From positions 1,611 through 17,349 of the forward strand of contig DOTA01000098.1 of NCBI GenBank assembly GCA_003513015.1: a stretch of DNA of 15,739 nt. Reading direction: 5' to 3'. Numbering within the stretch: the first letter of the stretch is position 1; every line of letters begins with the position of its first letter. The notes under the pieces were generated by a model. The model saw only the letters and a list, made by a program, of their open reading frames with translations, did not search any database and was not told the origin of the DNA. This document shows, one piece after another, positions 7,204 through 14,738 of this stretch. Both the position numbers and the translations under genes were made by a program. The stretch comes from Chloroflexota bacterium. GTDB lineage: Bacteria; Chloroflexota; Anaerolineae; Anaerolineales; UBA11858.

Positions 7204-8082
7204 ATGAACGAATTGAAACAAGTTGTATCAGCCCAAAATAGGTTGGGAGAAACCCCGATCTGGTCTCCTGAAGAGCATGCTCTCTATTGGGTAGATTGGG
7301 GAGGCCTGCCCACCTGCCGATTTGATCCAGTTTCGGGTAAAAATACTACCTTTCCAGTTAACCTGCCTGTGACGGCTCTGGCGCGCCGGGCTTCGGGGGG
7401 GTGGATTGCCATCGCTCAAAACGGCATCTATGGTTGGGATCCGCAAACCAATGCATACGAACTAATTCACGGCCCCGCCCAACCCGATAAACCGGAGATT
7501 TGCTACAATGACGCCGCGGTGGATCGTCAGGGACGTCTGCTAGTGGGCACGGTTAATATGGATGATCCTTTTTTGCCTGATGGTTCGCTATACCGCCTGG
7601 ACCCCGATGGTTCGCTCCACGAACTCGACACAGGTTATGCCACGGCGAATGGCATTGGATTCAGCCCCGATGGCCGCACCGTTTATGTGGCTGACCAGCG
7701 CCATCGCCAGATTATTGTTCTTGATTATGATCCCATCGAGGGTACCACCAGCAATCGTCGCATCTTTGCAGGTTTATCGGAGGAGGATGGAATGCCCGAT
7801 GGTCTCATTGTGGACGCGGAAGGCTTTGTCTGGAATGGGCACTGGGATGGCTGGAAACTCACCCGCTACGCCCCCGATGGCAAAATTGAGCGTCAGATCC
7901 GCTTCCCGGTTCAACATGTAATCTCCTTCGCATTTGGCGGCAAAGACCTGGATGTACTCTATGTCACCACCGCCTCGTGGGGATTCAGTGAAGCGGATTG
8001 GCAAAAACAACCTTGGGCTGGCGGTTTGTTCCAAGTTCATACAGGCGTAAAGGGTCTGGTGGAACCTGCGTTTGCAGGATAA
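7204..8082 (+). CDS. SMP-30/gluconolactonase/LRE-family sugar lactonase
   Basis: This 292-residue beta-propeller metalloenzyme of the regucalcin/gluconolactonase family opens aldonolactone rings to aldonates with a single divalent metal. The residues that bind metal and substrate in human SMP-30 (Glu18, Asn103, Asn154, Asp204) correspond here to Glu16 in LGETPIWSPE, Asn102 in CYNDAAVD, Asn149 in TANGIGFSPDG and Asp199 in MPDGLIVDAEG. Blade-type repeats such as GRTVYVADQ and WNGHWDGWKLTRYAPDG are visible. It has no signal peptide, so it acts in the cytoplasm. AAGGAG at 7190-7195 precedes the ATG at 7204. It lies between two FGGY kinases, with a gap of 25 bases to the next ATG. Its presence argues that the imported substrate is a sugar acid lactone, or a sugar oxidised to a lactone, although SMP-30 proteins also occur in plain pentose loci. 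No sugar dehydrogenase is visible in the window. Confidence 0.92.
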   Translation: MNELKQVVSAQNRLGETPIWSPEEHALYWVDWGGLPTCRFDPVSGKNTTFPVNLPVTALARRASGGWIAIAQNGIYGWDPQTNAYELIHGPAQPDKPEICYNDAAVDRQGRLLVGTVNMDDPFLPDGSLYRLDPDGSLHELDTGYATANGIGFSPDGRTVYVADQRHRQIIVLDYDPIEGTTSNRRIFAGLSEEDGMPDGLIVDAEGFVWNGHWDGWKLTRYAPDGKIERQIRFPVQHVISFAFGGKDLDVLYVTTASWGFSEADWQKQPWAGGLFQVHTGVKGLVEPAFAG

Positions 8083-8096
8083 CCCATCTCTTTTGC

Positions 8097-8101
8097 GGAG
8101 G
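8097..8101 (+). promoter_or_regulatory. Ribosome binding site that decides the LyxK start
   Basis: GGAGG six bases before the ATG at 8108 is a near-ideal Shine-Dalgarno site. It shows that translation starts at MGQYLLGIDNGST rather than at the in-frame TTG at 8072, which would overlap the lactonase gene and add twelve residues with no family counterpart. Confidence 0.8.
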
Positions 8102-8107
8102 CAGATC

Positions 8108-9631
8108 ATGGGACAGTATCTTTTGGGCATTGATAATGGTAGTACGGTTTCCAAAGCCGCGCTTTTTGATTTACACGGCAAAGAAGTTGCCGTAGCGAGT
8201 TGCCCCGCAGACACCGAGTATCCGCATTCTGGCTGGACGGAGCGCGGCATGGAAATGTTGTGGCAGAGTACGGCCATAGCCATCCGTGAGGTGCTTGCCA
8301 AGTCTGGTATCCGGCCCGAAGCAATCGCGGGGATTGGCAACACCGGACACGGGAATGGTATCTATCTTTTAGACAAACAAGGCCGCCCTTTGCGGAATGG
8401 CATCCAATCAATGGATACCCGCGCCGCGGACGTGGTGACGGAGTGGGATCAGCGCAACCTCCACGCTCAAACCTTCCCGTTTTCCCTTCAAACCTTCTGG
8501 CCCGCCCAACCCAACGCGCTGCTCGTCTGGCTCAAAAAAAATGAACCTCAAAATTACGAACGTATTGGCGCTATCCTGATGGTCAAGGATTACATCAAGT
8601 ACCGCCTGACGGGTGAGGTTACCGGCGACTACACCGATATGAGCGGCGCCAACCTGATGGATGTTCGCAAGAAATGTTACTCGAAAGAATTGATGGCCCT
8701 GTATGATATTTCTGAAGTTTATGAGGCTCTCCCGCCCTTAAAACTTAGCAGTGAAGTGATCGGAAAAGTGACCCCCACTGCGGCTGAACAAACCGGATTG
8801 GCCGTTGGAATCCCCGTGGTGGGAGGCTTGTTTGACGTAGATGCCAGTGCCATCGGTTCTGGGGTCGTTAATGAAAATCAAGCCTGCCTGGTCATGGGGA
8901 GTTGGAGTATCAACGAAGTCATCACCAAAAACCCCATTGTGGACCCCAGCCTGTTCATGACCACCATTTTTGCAGACCCCGAATTGTTCCTCACCATTGA
9001 GGGGAGTGCCACCTCCGCCACCAACCTGGAGTGGTTTGTGAGCCAGTTTTGTGGTGACGAGCGCCTTGAAGCCAATCGGCGCGGCACCTCCGTCTATGAA
9101 GTCTGCAATGAAGAAGTTACCAGCCTGCCGCCCGGCAGCACAAACATTATCTTTCACCCCTTCTTGTACGGTTCAAATGTACAGCCCACCGCCCGGGCAG
9201 GATTTTATGGCGTGGCTGGTTGGCACACGCGTGCCCATCTGTTGCGCGCCCTCTACGAAGGGGTTGTATTCGGCCATTTGAGCCATATTGAGAAACTCCG
9301 CGCCGCTGGTGGTCAAATCAATGCTGCCCGGCTGGCCGGTGGAGGCTCCCGGAGCCAGGTCTGGTCGCAGATGTTTGCCGATACCATCCAGGTATCAATG
9401 GAAGTCCCGGATGGCAACGAATTAGGTGCGCGTGGCGCCGCCCTATCCGCCGGGATTGGCGCAGGCATCTACCGCGATTATGCCGAAGCCGTCAAAGAGG
9501 CAGTCTCGGTCGTCCGTATTCATGTGCCGAACCCGGCAAATACGCCGTTCTACCTGGATCGTTATGCCGAATATCAACGATTGGTTTCGGTGATGCAAGC
9601 GCCGTGGGATGCCTTGAACAAGATCGAATAA
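8108..9631 (+). CDS. lyxK: L-xylulokinase (LyxK-like FGGY kinase)
   Basis: This 507-residue FGGY kinase is expected to phosphorylate L-xylulose to L-xylulose 5-phosphate. E. coli LyxK/YiaP also accepts 3-keto-L-gulonate. It tracks E. coli LyxK (498 residues) throughout: LGIDNGST at the phosphate loop, GWTERGMEMLWQ, GIGNTGHGNGIYLLDKQGRPL, the catalytic Asp243 in VVGGLFDVDA, LVMGSWSINE, then ASATNLEWF-like text and HPFLYGSNVQPTARAGFYG, followed by HTRAHLLRALYEGVVFGHLSHI. The adenosine motif is LAGGGSRSQVWSQMFAD. The GLFDV catalytic motif and the FLYGSN segment separate it from xylulokinase, ribulokinase and the kinase upstream. The product is the substrate of the UlaE epimerase in the same locus. 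The start at 8108 is fixed by GGAGG at 8097-8101. The next gene begins within a dozen bases of its stop, indicating one transcript. Confidence 0.88.
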   Translation: MGQYLLGIDNGSTVSKAALFDLHGKEVAVASCPADTEYPHSGWTERGMEMLWQSTAIAIREVLAKSGIRPEAIAGIGNTGHGNGIYLLDKQGRPLRNGIQSMDTRAADVVTEWDQRNLHAQTFPFSLQTFWPAQPNALLVWLKKNEPQNYERIGAILMVKDYIKYRLTGEVTGDYTDMSGANLMDVRKKCYSKELMALYDISEVYEALPPLKLSSEVIGKVTPTAAEQTGLAVGIPVVGGLFDVDASAIGSGVVNENQACLVMGSWSINEVITKNPIVDPSLFMTTIFADPELFLTIEGSATSATNLEWFVSQFCGDERLEANRRGTSVYEVCNEEVTSLPPGSTNIIFHPFLYGSNVQPTARAGFYGVAGWHTRAHLLRALYEGVVFGHLSHIEKLRAAGGQINAARLAGGGSRSQVWSQMFADTIQVSMEVPDGNELGARGAALSAGIGAGIYRDYAEAVKEAVSVVRIHVPNPANTPFYLDRYAEYQRLVSVMQAPWDALNKIE

Positions 9632-9637
9632 TTTGTG

Positions 9638-10192
9638 ATGATGATGGATGCATTGATTGAGCAAGTTTTAGCCGAAGTAACGGCCTGTGTAAATCAGGTT
9701 TTAATCGAAAGCCTGACACAAGCCAGGGCTTTGATAGCGGATTCAGACCGCATCTTTGTGGCCGGTGCCGGGCGGAGCGGATTGTGTATGCGGGCTTTGG
9801 GCATGCGCCTGATGCACCTGGGAAAAACTGTCTTTGTGGTAGGTGACACCATTACCCCCAGCATCGCGACCACCGATTTATTGATCCTCGGTTCGGGTTC
9901 AGGGCAGACTCCCAGCCTTCTGGCAATTGCTAAAAAGGCCCACGGCCTGGGCACTGAAATCCTATTGTTCACCACGGATGCCGCCTCCCCTCTGGCTCGG
10001 CTGGCCGATCAGAAGGTTATTATTCCGGCCCAATCTTATCTGAACGGGAGCAGCCTTTTGTCAGGGCAACCTTTAGGCAGCCTATTCGAGCAATCCCTCT
10101 TTATTTTGTGCGACACTCTCATTTTGGGGTTGATGCCACGGCTCAATGTCGATGCAGCCCAAATGCTTGATCGCCACGCAAATCTGGAATAG
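9638..10192 (+). CDS. hxlB: 6-phospho-3-hexuloisomerase (HxlB/PHI, SIS domain)
   Basis: This single SIS-domain protein of 184 residues matches the length and text of Bacillus subtilis HxlB: FVAGAGRSGLCMRALGMRLMHLG, GSGSGQTPSLL, QPLGSLFEQSLFILCD and the C-terminal RHANLE. PHI isomerises D-arabino-3-hexulose 6-phosphate to fructose 6-phosphate and normally works with 3-hexulose-6-phosphate synthase (HPS) in the ribulose monophosphate route of formaldehyde fixation, or in reverse to make ribulose-5-P. No HPS gene is in the window. The start is ambiguous: GTG 9635 and ATG 9638, 9641 and 9644 are consecutive in-frame codons. I chose the first ATG. There is no clear ribosome binding site and the upstream stop is six bases away, so translation is probably coupled to lyxK. 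In this locus it may act on another 3-keto sugar phosphate, which is an inference. Confidence 0.88.
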   Translation: MMMDALIEQVLAEVTACVNQVLIESLTQARALIADSDRIFVAGAGRSGLCMRALGMRLMHLGKTVFVVGDTITPSIATTDLLILGSGSGQTPSLLAIAKKAHGLGTEILLFTTDAASPLARLADQKVIIPAQSYLNGSSLLSGQPLGSLFEQSLFILCDTLILGLMPRLNVDAAQMLDRHANLE

Positions 10193-10193
10193 T

Positions 10194-10197
10194 GGAG
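10194..10197 (+). promoter_or_regulatory. Ribosome binding site for the UroD-like gene
   Basis: GGAG lies eight bases before the ATG at 10206 and starts right after the hxlB stop codon. It supports 10206 over the upstream in-frame ATG at 10146, which would overlap hxlB by 47 bases and add residues unlike the family. Confidence 0.6.
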
Positions 10198-10205
10198 TTG
10201 AATTT

Positions 10206-11234
10206 ATGGTTGCAATGACTTCGGAAGAACGAATACTGCGAACCCTCCAGCGGCAAGAACCAGATCGGGTGCCGCATTTTGAGTGGCTGGTGGATCGCCG
10301 CGTGCGAGATGCTCTCTGCCCAGGAAACACAGGTCATAATGACTTTGCCGTAAAAATGGGACATGATGCTGTTATCGTTGATCCGATTTACAAAAAGGAA
10401 AAGATTGGCTCAAACCGCTGGCTCAGTGAATGGGGCTACGTTACCCAGGATACCAATGAAGAGCACGGCATTGAGGTTGAATCCCCTATCAAAACGTTGG
10501 CCGATTTTGAGCGTTTTACACCGCCAGACCCGCATGCGTCAGGACGGCTTGCAGCTGTCGAGGCTGCAGTGCGAGAATTCAGAGGAGACAAGGCCGTTAT
10601 CGTCCATCTCAACGATGTTTTTTCGCTGCCACGCTATCTTATGGGTATGGAAAATTTGCTCATGGCCATCGCGACTGAACCTGAATTGGTGAAGAGCCTG
10701 GTTGAGCTATCAGTAAACGTCAATCTTGAATTAGCCAAGGATGTGGCAGCTTGTGGGGCAGAGATCGTCTACACCGGCGATGATTATGCCTACACCAAAG
10801 GGCCGCTCATGTCGCCCAAACATTTTCGCGAGTTCTTTTACCCCGGTCTCTGCCGCGTTGTTCAAGGTTTCAAGGAACTTGGCCTGTACGTTATCAAGCA
10901 CACCGATGGCAATCTCTGGCCCATCCTGGACATGATTGTTGATTCAGGCATTGACTGCCTCGACCCGATTGACCCGATCGCGGGGATGGACCTCGGTGAA
11001 GTGAAAGCCAAATACGGAAACCGGATAGCTATTAAAGGCAATGTAGATTGCGCTGAACTTCTCACGTTTGGCACACCCGAGGAAGTCGTTGAAGCTACAA
11101 AAGATGCCTTGCGCAAGGGAATGCCCGGTGGCGGGTATATCCTCTCGTCAAGTAACTCCATCCATTCGGCGGTCAAACCGGAAAACTATGCCGCCATGTT
11201 GCAGACTTTGCAGAAAAATGGCCGATATTCGTAG
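10206..11234 (+). CDS. UroD/MtaA-like (beta/alpha)8 protein of unknown function
   Basis: This 342-residue protein belongs to the uroporphyrinogen decarboxylase/cobalamin methyltransferase superfamily. Visible family text includes MTSEERILRTLQRQEPDRVPHF at the N-terminus (split here by the second possible ATG at 10215), VFSLPRYLMGMENLLMAI, GDDYAYTKGPLMSPKHF and LYVIKHTDGNLWPILD, then IKGNVDC and GGGYILSSSNSIH. It is not a haem enzyme, because HemE's N-terminal substrate loop with its invariant arginines is absent. It also lacks the His-X-Cys...Cys zinc site of MtaA/MtbA methyltransferases: the first pair reads His232-Thr-Asp234, and serines occupy the position of the distal Cys. Such UroD-like proteins occur in many catabolic loci of anaerobes and are not assigned. 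It could bind a metal and a carboxylated substrate. Its position right after hxlB, with a gap of 13 bases, indicates co-transcription. Confidence 0.8.
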   Translation: MVAMTSEERILRTLQRQEPDRVPHFEWLVDRRVRDALCPGNTGHNDFAVKMGHDAVIVDPIYKKEKIGSNRWLSEWGYVTQDTNEEHGIEVESPIKTLADFERFTPPDPHASGRLAAVEAAVREFRGDKAVIVHLNDVFSLPRYLMGMENLLMAIATEPELVKSLVELSVNVNLELAKDVAACGAEIVYTGDDYAYTKGPLMSPKHFREFFYPGLCRVVQGFKELGLYVIKHTDGNLWPILDMIVDSGIDCLDPIDPIAGMDLGEVKAKYGNRIAIKGNVDCAELLTFGTPEEVVEATKDALRKGMPGGGYILSSSNSIHSAVKPENYAAMLQTLQKNGRYS

Positions 11235-11342
11235 GTTTTTTGGTCGAAAGTGGTCATTCGATCGGAAAGACGGTTATCAAAATCGTTTAAATTTTCTCGT
11301 TTAGAAATATGAATATTATTAATTAATGGAGGAAGAACAACT
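11235..11342 (+). promoter_or_regulatory. Gap before the dehydrogenase genes: possible operator/promoter region
   Basis: This 108-base gap is A+T-rich in its second half. A dyad GGTCGAA (11242-11248) / TTCGATC (11257-11263) with an eight-base loop, one G-T pair included, follows the UroD-like stop. It could be an operator or weak terminator. TATTAT-like sequence near 11315 could serve as a -10 box, but no convincing -35 is seen. GGAGGA at 11328-11333 is the ribosome binding site of E1-alpha. The gap suggests that the dehydrogenase genes may have their own transcript. Confidence 0.3.
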
Positions 11343-12308
11343 ATGGAAGTAACGAAAGAAATTGCTGAACAGTATTTGCTCCAAATGTACCAGATCAGGG
11401 TATTTGAAGAGCAAGCCGAAAAAAGCTATATGGCCGGGAAAATCCACGGTACCATGCACCTGTCGATCGGACAGGAAGCTTCGGCGGTTGGTTCTGTTAG
11501 CGCTCTGGGGCCTAAAGATCTAATCTTGAGCACCCACCGCGGCCATGGACATTGTATTGCCAAGGGCGCTGATCTTAAATTGATGATGGCTGAGTTTTAT
11601 GGCAAGGCCAACGGATATTGCCGCGGGCGCGGCGGATCGATGCATATCGCCGATGTTGCCAGCGGCAATCTGGGCGCGAATGGCGTTGTCGGCGGCGGGA
11701 TTCCCATGGCTGTAGGCGTGGGGCTGGGCTTGAAGATGCAAAACGAAGGCAAAATTTTGCTCTCCTTTTTTGGTGATGGTGCTGCCTCAACCGGGGCTTT
11801 TCATGAATCGATGACTCTCTCAGTGTTGTATCAGGTGCCAGTCGTATACGTTTGTGAGAATAATCAATACGCCATGTCTTTCCCTTCCAATAAATGGACC
11901 ACTAGCGAGGGCTTGGCATCCTTCGCAGCTTGTTATGGCATGCCAGGGAAATCTGTAGATGGTAACGACTTATTAGCCGTACTGGAAGCTACCGAAGAAG
12001 CCGTGGAACATGTCCGCAATGGCAACGGTCCTGCTTTAGTGGTTTGTGATACTTATCGTTGGCGAGGTCACTCCAAGAGCGATCGTAACCGCTACCGCTC
12101 TCAAGAAGAAATTGATGCCTGGAAAGAGAAAGATCCCATTGAACGGTTCAAAAACCATATGATTGAAAAGAAAACACTCACGATAGATGATATTGAAAAA
12201 ATCAAAGCCCAGGCTGATGCCGATATCGAAAACGCTCGCCTGTTTGCAGAATCCAGCCCTGATCCTGACGTATCAACGCTGGAAGAAGGAGTATACGCAC
12301 CATGGTAA
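11343..12308 (+). CDS. 2-oxoacid/acetoin dehydrogenase complex E1 alpha subunit (AcoA/PdhA-like)
   Basis: This 321-residue thiamine-diphosphate-dependent subunit, with E1-beta, decarboxylates a 2-oxoacid or cleaves acetoin and passes the acyl group to lipoyl-E2. The TPP/Mg motif is intact: GDG at 144-146 and NN at 173-174, with text [15 protein letters not shown] and CENNQYAMS. Upstream hallmarks are [13 protein letters not shown] and [12 protein letters not shown]. The loop [15 protein letters not shown] matches the region that shields the active site. The short length and lack of an N-terminal extension resemble AcoA (acetoin dehydrogenase) and Gram-positive-type PDH alpha. Sequence reading alone does not decide between acetoin, pyruvate and branched-chain oxoacid. 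GGAGGA at 11328-11333 precedes the ATG. Its stop overlaps the E1-beta start by seven bases (ATGGTAA), so translation is coupled. Confidence 0.92.
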   Translation: MEVTKEIAEQYLLQMYQIRVFEEQAEKSYMAGKIHGTMHLSIGQEASAVGSVSALGPKDLILSTHRGHGHCIAKGADLKLMMAEFYGKANGYCRGRGGSMHIADVASGNLGANGVVGGGIPMAVGVGLGLKMQNEGKILLSFFGDGAASTGAFHESMTLSVLYQVPVVYVCENNQYAMSFPSNKWTTSEGLASFAACYGMPGKSVDGNDLLAVLEATEEAVEHVRNGNGPALVVCDTYRWRGHSKSDRNRYRSQEEIDAWKEKDPIERFKNHMIEKKTLTIDDIEKIKAQADADIENARLFAESSPDPDVSTLEEGVYAPW

Positions 12309-13291
12309 GAGAAATAACCTACCTCGAAGCTGTTCGCGAAGCCATGACCCAAGAAATGGAACGCGACCCTAAAGTATTTCTGATTGGTGAAGATGTCGGC
12401 TTATATGGTGGCGCTTTCCAAGTTTCGTATGGCATGCTCGAAAAATTTGGCCCGGAGCGAATTGTAGATACCCCCATCACTGAGTTGGGGATCGCCGGCG
12501 CGGCAACGGGAGCCGCCTTGGTTGGTATGCGCCCTATTGCCGAGATCATGTTCATGGATTTCACCACGTTAGCTTCCGAGCAATTGGTCAATCAGGCTGC
12601 CAAACTGCGTTTTATGTTTGGTGGTAGAGCCACAGATCCAATGGTTTTACGTACCCCCGCCGGGTCTGGAACAGGCGCAGCCGAACATCACTCCCAAAGT
12701 TTCGAGAATTGGTTTGTGCATGTTCCAGGGCTAAAAGTCGTCATGCCGACTACGCCCTATGATGTCAAAGGATTATTGATCGAATCGATTCGAGATGATA
12801 ACCCCGTAGTGTTCATTGAACATAAGCTACTCTACAAATCCAAAGGCCCCGTGCCCGAAGAGATGTACACCATTCCCCTCGGAAAAGCGGATGTCAAACG
12901 CGCAGGCCGCGACCTCACGATTGTAGCAACCGGCGTCATGGTGCAACGTTCGCTGGCTGCTGCCGATCAATTAGCCCAAGAAGGCATTGATATCGAAATC
13001 GTGGATCCCCGCACCCTGCGCCCCTTGGATACGGAAACGATCATCGCATCGGTGAAGAAAACCGGCAAAGTGCTCATCGTGCATGAGGCTGTCAAAACGG
13101 GTGGTTTTGGCGGTGAGTTGGCCGCCGTGATTGCTGAAAGTGAAGCTTTTGGCTATTTAGAGGCTCCGATCCTCCGTCTGGCGGGTAAGGAAGTGCCGAT
13201 TCCCTATAACCGCAATCTGGAATACCATGCGGTTCCCCAGGTTGAGAACATTATTGAAAAAGCCCGCGAATTAGCCCAATTAAAGGTGTGA
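12302..13291 (+). CDS. 2-oxoacid/acetoin dehydrogenase complex E1 beta subunit (AcoB/PdhB-like)
   Basis: This 329-residue partner of E1-alpha completes the alpha2-beta2 decarboxylase. The N-terminal pyrimidine-binding domain shows [17 protein letters not shown]. Glu61 in [11 protein letters not shown] activates the cofactor's aminopyrimidine ring. [21 protein letters not shown] and [14 protein letters not shown] carry the substrate-side histidines of the family. The C-terminal transketolase-C domain contains [17 protein letters not shown] and [19 protein letters not shown], where the beta subunit contacts E2. Length is normal. It overlaps the E1-alpha stop by seven bases, and the E2 start is one base beyond its own stop, so the three are produced in step. 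Substrate identity is as open as for the alpha subunit; pyruvate and acetoin are the most likely. Confidence 0.92.
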   Translation: MVREITYLEAVREAMTQEMERDPKVFLIGEDVGLYGGAFQVSYGMLEKFGPERIVDTPITELGIAGAATGAALVGMRPIAEIMFMDFTTLASEQLVNQAAKLRFMFGGRATDPMVLRTPAGSGTGAAEHHSQSFENWFVHVPGLKVVMPTTPYDVKGLLIESIRDDNPVVFIEHKLLYKSKGPVPEEMYTIPLGKADVKRAGRDLTIVATGVMVQRSLAAADQLAQEGIDIEIVDPRTLRPLDTETIIASVKKTGKVLIVHEAVKTGGFGGELAAVIAESEAFGYLEAPILRLAGKEVPIPYNRNLEYHAVPQVENIIEKARELAQLKV

Positions 13292-13292
13292 G

Positions 13293-14621
13293 ATGGCCAT
13301 AGAAGTGATTATGCCTAAAGTTGACATGGACCAGGAAACTGGAACTGTCGTAGAGTGGTGCAAAAACCCAGGCGAACAAGTTAAAACAGGGGAAATTATC
13401 CTGGTGATTGAGACCGATAAAGTCGCTGTGGATGTAGAATCCCCCGGGACTGGTATTTTAGAGGGAGTCTCTGCCAAGCCGGGAGAAGTCATCCCCATTG
13501 GGACGGTGATCGCCTACCTGCTTGCCGAGGGTGAAGCTTTACCCCAGGGTGCTGCACCCACCCCAAAGGTGGAATCCAGCCTCCCCACCCCACCCCAAGA
13601 AATATCAACCGGACAAGTTGTCACGCCAGTTGCCAAGAATATGGCCGCGGCCCATGGCATCGATTTGAACGCGATTGCTCCCTCCGGCAAAGGTCAAAAA
13701 ATTACCAAAGCCGATGTAGCGGCTCAGTTGGCTAAAGAATCTGCACCCGTGGTAGCTGGCAAAATCTATGCTGCGCCAGCCGCTCGGCGAGTCGCCCGTG
13801 AAAATCAGGTTGATCTCGCCGCTCTACAGGGAAGCGGCCCCCAAGGCCGCATCCAATCCAATGATGTTTTCGCCTCCTTGGAGCAGCAGGATCACCAGAC
13901 CCAATTGCAGGTTGTAGCACCCATAGTTGAACCAGAAATCATACCCTTGATCGGTATGCGTCGAACGATTGCGGAACGCATGACGGCCAACTATCAAAAT
14001 GTTCCCCATATCAAATTCACCTCCCGCGTAATTATGAGCGGGATTACCGAGGCCCGTAACACGTTGAATGCGGTCGCGGAGAAATCGGGCGCACAAAAAA
14101 TTTCGGTGACCGCTTTGCTAGTGAAACAAATTGCTACAACTCTTCGTCGCCATCCCTATTTGAACAGTTCGCTTAAAGGCGATGAAATCCTACTGCATCA
14201 AGACATCAATATTGGGGTGGCCGTCGCCCTGGAAAATGGCCTGATTGTGCCCGTTGTAAAAAACGCGGATAAAAAAGGGCTTGCTGAAATTGCCGCGGAA
14301 GTGAACGATTTAGCGGCACGAGCGCGGGCTGGAAAACTCGTGAATGCGGACGTCAAAGGCGGCACCTTTACGATTTCTAATCTTGGCCCCTTTGGTATCG
14401 AACAATTCGATGCCATCATCAATGCCCCTGAAGCCGCGATTTTAGCAATTGGGGCCACCCAACTTGAAGCCATTCCTGACGAGTCCGGGCAAATTGTCGC
14501 CCGTCCAATCATGCGGATGACCCTATCTGCTGATCACCGCATCGTCGATGGCGCGGTGGCGGCGCGTTTTGTAGCAGAGCTTAAAACCGTCTTGGAAAAT
14601 CCAATTTTGATGGTTTACTAA
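13293..14621 (+). CDS. Dihydrolipoamide acyltransferase E2 with one lipoyl and two peripheral-subunit-binding domains
   Basis: This 442-residue E2 core moves the acyl group from E1 to CoA. Domains in order: a lipoyl domain (about 2-80) with the lipoylated Lys43 in ETDKVAVDVE; a Pro/Ala-rich linker; a first peripheral-subunit-binding domain (about 110-147, VTPVAKNMAAAHGIDLNAI...KITKADV); a second one (about 160-197, AAPAARRVARENQVDLAAL...GRIQSNDV); and a catalytic domain (about 214-442) ending with DHRIVDGA, where His415 and Asp419 form the active site. The duplicated binding domain is uncommon, since most E2s have one. In the first copy the usual Gly-Arg-Ile reads Gln-Lys-Ile, while the second is canonical. 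The gene lies one base after E1-beta. The E3 subunit (dihydrolipoamide dehydrogenase) is not in this window and is presumably shared or encoded elsewhere. Confidence 0.93.
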   Translation: MAIEVIMPKVDMDQETGTVVEWCKNPGEQVKTGEIILVIETDKVAVDVESPGTGILEGVSAKPGEVIPIGTVIAYLLAEGEALPQGAAPTPKVESSLPTPPQEISTGQVVTPVAKNMAAAHGIDLNAIAPSGKGQKITKADVAAQLAKESAPVVAGKIYAAPAARRVARENQVDLAALQGSGPQGRIQSNDVFASLEQQDHQTQLQVVAPIVEPEIIPLIGMRRTIAERMTANYQNVPHIKFTSRVIMSGITEARNTLNAVAEKSGAQKISVTALLVKQIATTLRRHPYLNSSLKGDEILLHQDINIGVAVALENGLIVPVVKNADKKGLAEIAAEVNDLAARARAGKLVNADVKGGTFTISNLGPFGIEQFDAIINAPEAAILAIGATQLEAIPDESGQIVARPIMRMTLSADHRIVDGAVAARFVAELKTVLENPILMVY

Positions 14622-14663
14622 GGTGTTTTTGGCACAAAGCAAATAACCGGAGATACCCACTGA

Positions 14664-14738
14664 GTGCGATATCTCGCCAAACTACACGAATTAATGAGCA
14701 TATTCGTGTAGTTTGGCGGTTGATTAAGGTAATCGCAC
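14664..14738 (+). repeat. Nested long inverted repeat (17-bp inner and 7-bp outer arms)
   Basis: The inner arms CGCCAAACTACACGAAT (14675-14691) and ATTCGTGTAGTTTGGCG (14702-14718) are perfect 17-base reverse complements around a ten-base loop. An outer pair GTGCGAT (14664-14670) and ATCGCAC (14732-14738) also matches perfectly, separated from the inner stem by 4 and 13 bases. No T-run follows on either strand, so it is not a textbook rho-independent terminator. It begins 42 bases after the E2 stop. Possible roles are transcript end-protection or termination, a large operator, or a remnant of a small mobile element. Confidence 0.85.

Noticed and set aside
7774..8343. A 189-codon open frame on the minus strand
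   Set aside because: It lies across the 3' end of the lactonase gene and the start of lyxK, both with strong family matches on the plus strand. Its translation has no recognisable motif.
8738..9157. A 139-codon open frame on the minus strand inside lyxK
   Set aside because: It is antisense to conserved kinase sequence. No ribosome binding site or domain is evident, so it is a shadow frame.
10206..11234. HemE, uroporphyrinogen decarboxylase of haem synthesis
   Set aside because: The N-terminal substrate loop with invariant arginines is missing and the context is catabolic.
14675..14718. Rho-independent terminator
   Set aside because: The stem is strong, but no T-run follows on either strand and the stem is not G+C-rich at its base. 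It was listed as an inverted repeat instead.
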